Of a stretch of DNA of 64,000 nucleotides, positions 61,466 to 64,000 are shown one piece after another. The position numbers were made by a program, and so were the translations under genes. Within the stretch, counting starts at the first letter, position 1. The number at the start of each line of letters is the position of its first letter. The notes beneath the pieces are model-generated. The model was not told the origin of the DNA and did no database searches. It saw nothing but the letters and a program-made list of their open reading frames with translations. The stretch comes from Anaerolineae bacterium (lineage in GTDB: Bacteria; Chloroflexota; Anaerolineae; Caldilineales; Caldilineaceae): assembly GCA_030432295.1 (NCBI GenBank), contig JAUIHI010000002.1, forward strand, positions 370,814 through 434,813, written 5' to 3'.

Positions 61466-64000
61466 TTACACGCCGGTCAATGTGAAGGCCGCCCAATGGA
61501 CGGGATGGGCAAAGGAGTGGTCGTCGAGACCCTCGTCCCGGTAGTGGAGGGCGACAAAGAACTCTGCGCCCACCTGTTCGGCCATGCGTGGCACTGGCTG
61601 TAGACCCGGCACAAACTGGCCGAAAAAGGCTGCTTTTTCCCGGTTGGTGTTGTCCCGCAGCCACAGTTGCGCGGCCCGGAGCGCATAGGCCGGTTCCATC
61701 TGCTCCACCCGCCAGTGGTGGTAGAAACGCACGACGAGCATTGCTGTGCTGATGTCGTAGATCGACCAGAGAGAGGCCACCACTCCGGCAAAGCCCGCCT
61801 GTACCAGCGCCGCGGGCAGATTAACGCTCTCATCCGGCAATTGGCGACCGGGAATGCCCGTCTCGCAGGCAGAGAGGAGGGCCAGCCGTTTGTCGGCCAG
61901 CCGCTGGGCCAGCAGATCGCGCACAGTCAGCCGCCCGTTGCTCGCGCACCAGAGGGTGCTTTCCAGGGGATCGCCCCAGGCGGTGCTGCCGTGGCCGGAG
62001 AAGTGGAGCACATCCGCGTCGGGCAAGCCAGCCAGCAGTGCAGTCCGGTCTGCCTCTTCCCCCGTTAGCGGGACGACGAACGGGAAGAGGTCGGCGATGG
62101 CCTCCACCTCCCGGCGGGCGTTGGGCAGGCGCGCGCCAGGCACAGGCAACGGTTCGGCCACGGCCAGCAGCCGGGAAACACCCACGGACCCGGCCCGTTC
62201 CCGGCTACGGCCCCAGGCGATGGCCGAGGCCGCGTAGGCGACGGCGAAGTCATCCAGGAAGTAGCGGCGACCCCCACCCCGACCCTCCCCCATTCTGGGG
62301 GAGGGAGAAGAATCTTCGTCGAGTACCGACTCCCCCTCTCCCAACAGCGGGAGAGGGGGCCGGAGGGTGAGGGCCTCGGCCCAGGCCGCGTGCAGGGGCA
62401 GCAGGCCGAGCAGACCCGTGGGGATGAGGGTGACGGGGATGGGGGCGTCCCCCTGGGAAGGCTCGGCCAGTTCCGTCAACGCCGCGGCCAGGGGACCCAT
62501 CGCGGCGTCCCAGAGCTGGCTGCAGGTGTCGTCCAGGGCAGCGAACCAGCCAACGCGGGCCGCGTCGCCGCGTTCTCGCAAATAGCGATTGTACGCGCCC
62601 AGATAGCCGCCCAGCTCCGGGTCATCCGCGGGGCCGTAGACGAGCGCCCGCAGCCATTCCTCCGTCAAGCCGTCCAGCCAGACCGGCGTCACAGTTGCAT
62701 TTGCGCCGCGGTCTGCCGTCTGCTGTCTGCCGTCCTTGTGGACGACGAGGGCCAGGCCGCCGGCGGGGGTTGCCAGGAGGTAGACGAGGAACCCCCGCCC
62801 AGCAGGGGACCCCCTCCCAACCTCCCCCAGAATGGGGGAGGAGTCGATTGGTGCGCTGAGCAGAGAAGGATCGCCTGGCGCGCCTGTATCGGCTCCCTCC
62901 CCAATGTGGGGAGGGCTGGGGTGGGGTCCTGCGGGGTGGGGTCCAACCTCCCCCTCTCCCGCTGGCGGGAGAGGGGGTCGGGGGGTGAGGGTGGAAGCAA
63001 TCCGCCCAAACCCCGGCTTTGCCAGAAAATCCTCGAAGCCGGGCACGGCCTGAATGCGTTCGAACAGTCCGTCCCGCTCGTCTTTGTTGGCGCGCAGAGC
63101 CGCATTGGCCGCGGCGCGCAGATCGCTGCTCTCGGCCCCTTCCAACTGGGCCAGGAGCGTATCCCGCTGCTGCAGATTGGCCCGGTAGGCAGCGAGGAGA
63201 TCCGCGTGTCCCACCTCGGCCAGCCGGGCCAGGTCCGTGCGGTTTTCTTCCAATGCCTGGGCCAGCATCCGGGCCTGGCCCCGCTCGACGGTTTCCACGG
63301 CCTGTTGGAGGAAGACCTGCCAGGTTTCGGAAAACCTGGCAGGTCTGGCCTGGCGGGCCAGGGCATAGGCGGTGAGGGTGTGGATGCCCTGAGCCTCTGC
63401 GAGCCAGCTCTCCTGGGCTGCCCGATTCAATTGCACCCCAAAAAGGGCGTCGATGGCATCCAACGCGAAATTGCCCGCGACCGCAGCGTCTGAGAAGTTG
63501 AATTCCTGACGGCCAGCGGCCCAACGCGCCCAATTGCGCCCGGCCCGCAATGCCTCCGCCGGCGCGGCGACGATTCCCAATTCACAGGCGTCGCGATAAG
63601 CCTTTGTCGCTTCTTCCAAATCCTCCACCCGCCCGCTGCGGGCAAAGCGGGCTCTCAGACCGTTCCCCAAATTGTTGAGGTATCCAGGACGGTCCGGCGA
63701 GCCCGCTGGCGTTTCCGCCACCGCTGCCTCGTACACCCGAATCGCTTCTTCCAAATCCTCCACCCGCCCGCTGCGGGCAAAGCGGACTCTCAGACCGGTC
63801 CCCAAATTGTTGAGGCGAGAAGGACGGTCCGGCGAGCCCGCTGGCGTTTCCGCCACCGCTGCCTCGTACACCCGAATCGCTTCTTCCAAATCCTCCACCC
63901 GCCCGCTGCGGGCAAAGCGGTCGCTCAGACCGGTCCCCAAATTGTTGAGGCGAGAAAGACGGTCCGGCGAGCCCGCTGGCGTTTCCGCCACCGCTGCCTC
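61466..64000 (-). CDS. TPR-CHAT protein, N-terminus outside the window
   Basis: The C-terminal ~844 residues are visible; the frame runs off the right edge. It begins with three TPR-like repeats of 45 residues (AVAETPAGSPDRPSRLNNLG). A helical region (~150-310) follows, then a CHAT domain with the catalytic histidine in VLHFSGHGS and the cysteine in LALLSACETG. Two Pro/Gly-rich insertions (at 62790-62992 and 62268-62373) are encoded by palindromic repeat elements and interrupt otherwise normal CHAT sequence. It is the upstream partner of the second CHAT gene. Confidence 0.88.
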   Translation of the reverse strand, partial: EAAVAETPAGSPDRLSRLNNLGTGLSDRFARSGRVEDLEEAIRVYEAAVAETPAGSPDRPSRLNNLGTGLRVRFARSGRVEDLEEAIRVYEAAVAETPAGSPDRPGYLNNLGNGLRARFARSGRVEDLEEATKAYRDACELGIVAAPAEALRAGRNWARWAAGRQEFNFSDAAVAGNFALDAIDALFGVQLNRAAQESWLAEAQGIHTLTAYALARQARPARFSETWQVFLQQAVETVERGQARMLAQALEENRTDLARLAEVGHADLLAAYRANLQQRDTLLAQLEGAESSDLRAAANAALRANKDERDGLFERIQAVPGFEDFLAKPGFGRIASTLTPRPPLPPAGEGEVGPHPAGPHPSPPHIGEGADTGAPGDPSLLSAPIDSSPILGEVGRGSPAGRGFLVYLLATPAGGLALVVHKDGRQQTADRGANATVTPVWLDGLTEEWLRALVYGPADDPELGGYLGAYNRYLRERGDAARVGWFAALDDTCSQLWDAAMGPLAAALTELAEPSQGDAPIPVTLIPTGLLGLLPLHAAWAEALTLRPPLPLLGEGESVLDEDSSPSPRMGEGRGGGRRYFLDDFAVAYAASAIAWGRSRERAGSVGVSRLLAVAEPLPVPGARLPNARREVEAIADLFPFVVPLTGEEADRTALLAGLPDADVLHFSGHGSTAWGDPLESTLWCASNGRLTVRDLLAQRLADKRLALLSACETGIPGRQLPDESVNLPAALVQAGFAGVVASLWSIYDISTAMLVVRFYHHWRVEQMEPAYALRAAQLWLRDNTNREKAAFFGQFVPGLQPVPRMAEQVGAEFFVALHYRDEGLDDHSFAHPVHWAAFTLTGV
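62268..62373. repeat. Palindromic element inserted in frame in the CHAT domain
   Basis: It holds ctccccc/gggggag around 62284-62304 and ccctctccc/gggagaggg around 62334-62357, flanked by Gly/Pro codons. The encoded segment (RPPLPLLGEGES, SPSPRMGEGRGGG) separates LPLHAAWAEA from RRYFLDDFAVAYAASA, which are adjacent in other CHAT proteins. Confidence 0.75.
62790..62992. repeat. Composite palindromic element inserted in frame before the CHAT core
   Basis: Three hairpins in a row: cctccccc/gggggagg near 62821-62842, ccctcccc/ggggaggg near 62894-62915, and ccctctcccgc/gcgggagaggg near 62951-62975. Encoded protein: TPRPPLPPAGEGEVG through SPILGEVGRGSPAG. The reading frame stays open throughout. 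Confidence 0.75.
63631..64000 (-). repeat. 135-bp tandem repeats encoding TPR units
   Basis: The marker gcccgctgcgggcaaagcgg occurs at 63631, 63766 and 63901, a period of 135 bp or 45 codons. The copies are nearly identical at DNA level, so they arose or were homogenised recently, and the array continues beyond the window. Confidence 0.88.

Noticed and set aside
61422..61664. N-terminal extension of the smaller CHAT protein
   Set aside because: The extension is antisense-like Arg/Pro-rich sequence overlapping the upstream gene; GAGGAG before ATG 61421 sets the start.

Overview
The window is about 57-60% G+C and densely coded. It looks like a chromosomal piece of a Chloroflexota bacterium, probably near Anaerolineae/Caldilineae. 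The clues are a very long BTAD-AAA-TPR regulator, a Thr/Pro-rich surface protein ending in a YLPxxRR-type tail, an LplABC-type sugar transporter beside several GH29 fucosidases, CHAT proteases, and a long palindrome in almost every intergenic gap. This assignment is inference; there is no rRNA, tRNA or marker tree in the window.

Layout. 1-5 kb: the end of an acyl-CoA ligase (MenE-like), two antitoxin-like small genes (YgiT zinc finger and DUF2442) with no visible toxin, a 20-bp-period array of eight small palindromes, and a large secreted metalloprotease-like protein. 5-10.9 kb: tRNA-dihydrouridine synthase, nadC-nadA (NAD synthesis) and an enolase-superfamily dehydratase. 10.9-18 kb: RNase III, a threonine synthase-like enzyme, a lipoprotein cytochrome c and a minus-strand peptide/nickel-type ABC importer. 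18-22.6 kb: dtd, rsmI, a corrinoid protein, a class V aminotransferase and a TMEM43-like membrane protein. 22.6-25.4 kb: a more A+T-rich block with a HIT protein, an attC-like stem, a zinc metallopeptidase and a methyltransferase. 25.5-29.8 kb: the BTAD regulator and two small genes. 30-39 kb: a sugar isomerase-like protein, an SDR, an unknown membrane protein, SRAP, DUF4037, a URO-D-type methyltransferase and a GH78-like rhamnosidase.

39-55.5 kb is the most coherent functional unit. A LacI regulator faces a near-consensus promoter and a perfect LacI-type operator. These drive two LplB/LplC permeases, a lipoprotein binding protein, three GH29 alpha-L-fucosidases (one with an N-terminal ribbon-helix-helix-like domain), two phytanoyl-CoA-type Fe(II)/2-oxoglutarate dioxygenases (one fused to HEAT repeats), a sulfatase and MFS carriers. 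It reads as an import and intracellular degradation locus for a fucose-rich, probably sulfated and perhaps O-alkylated, glycan.

55.6-64 kb carries a heterodimeric ABC exporter with one degenerate site, followed by two tandem CHAT (caspase-like) proteins. The larger one has 45-residue TPR repeats and continues past the window edge. Its coding sequence is interrupted in frame by palindromic repeat elements. Across the window at least four palindrome families occur twice, and in three places a palindrome supplies or abuts a stop codon.
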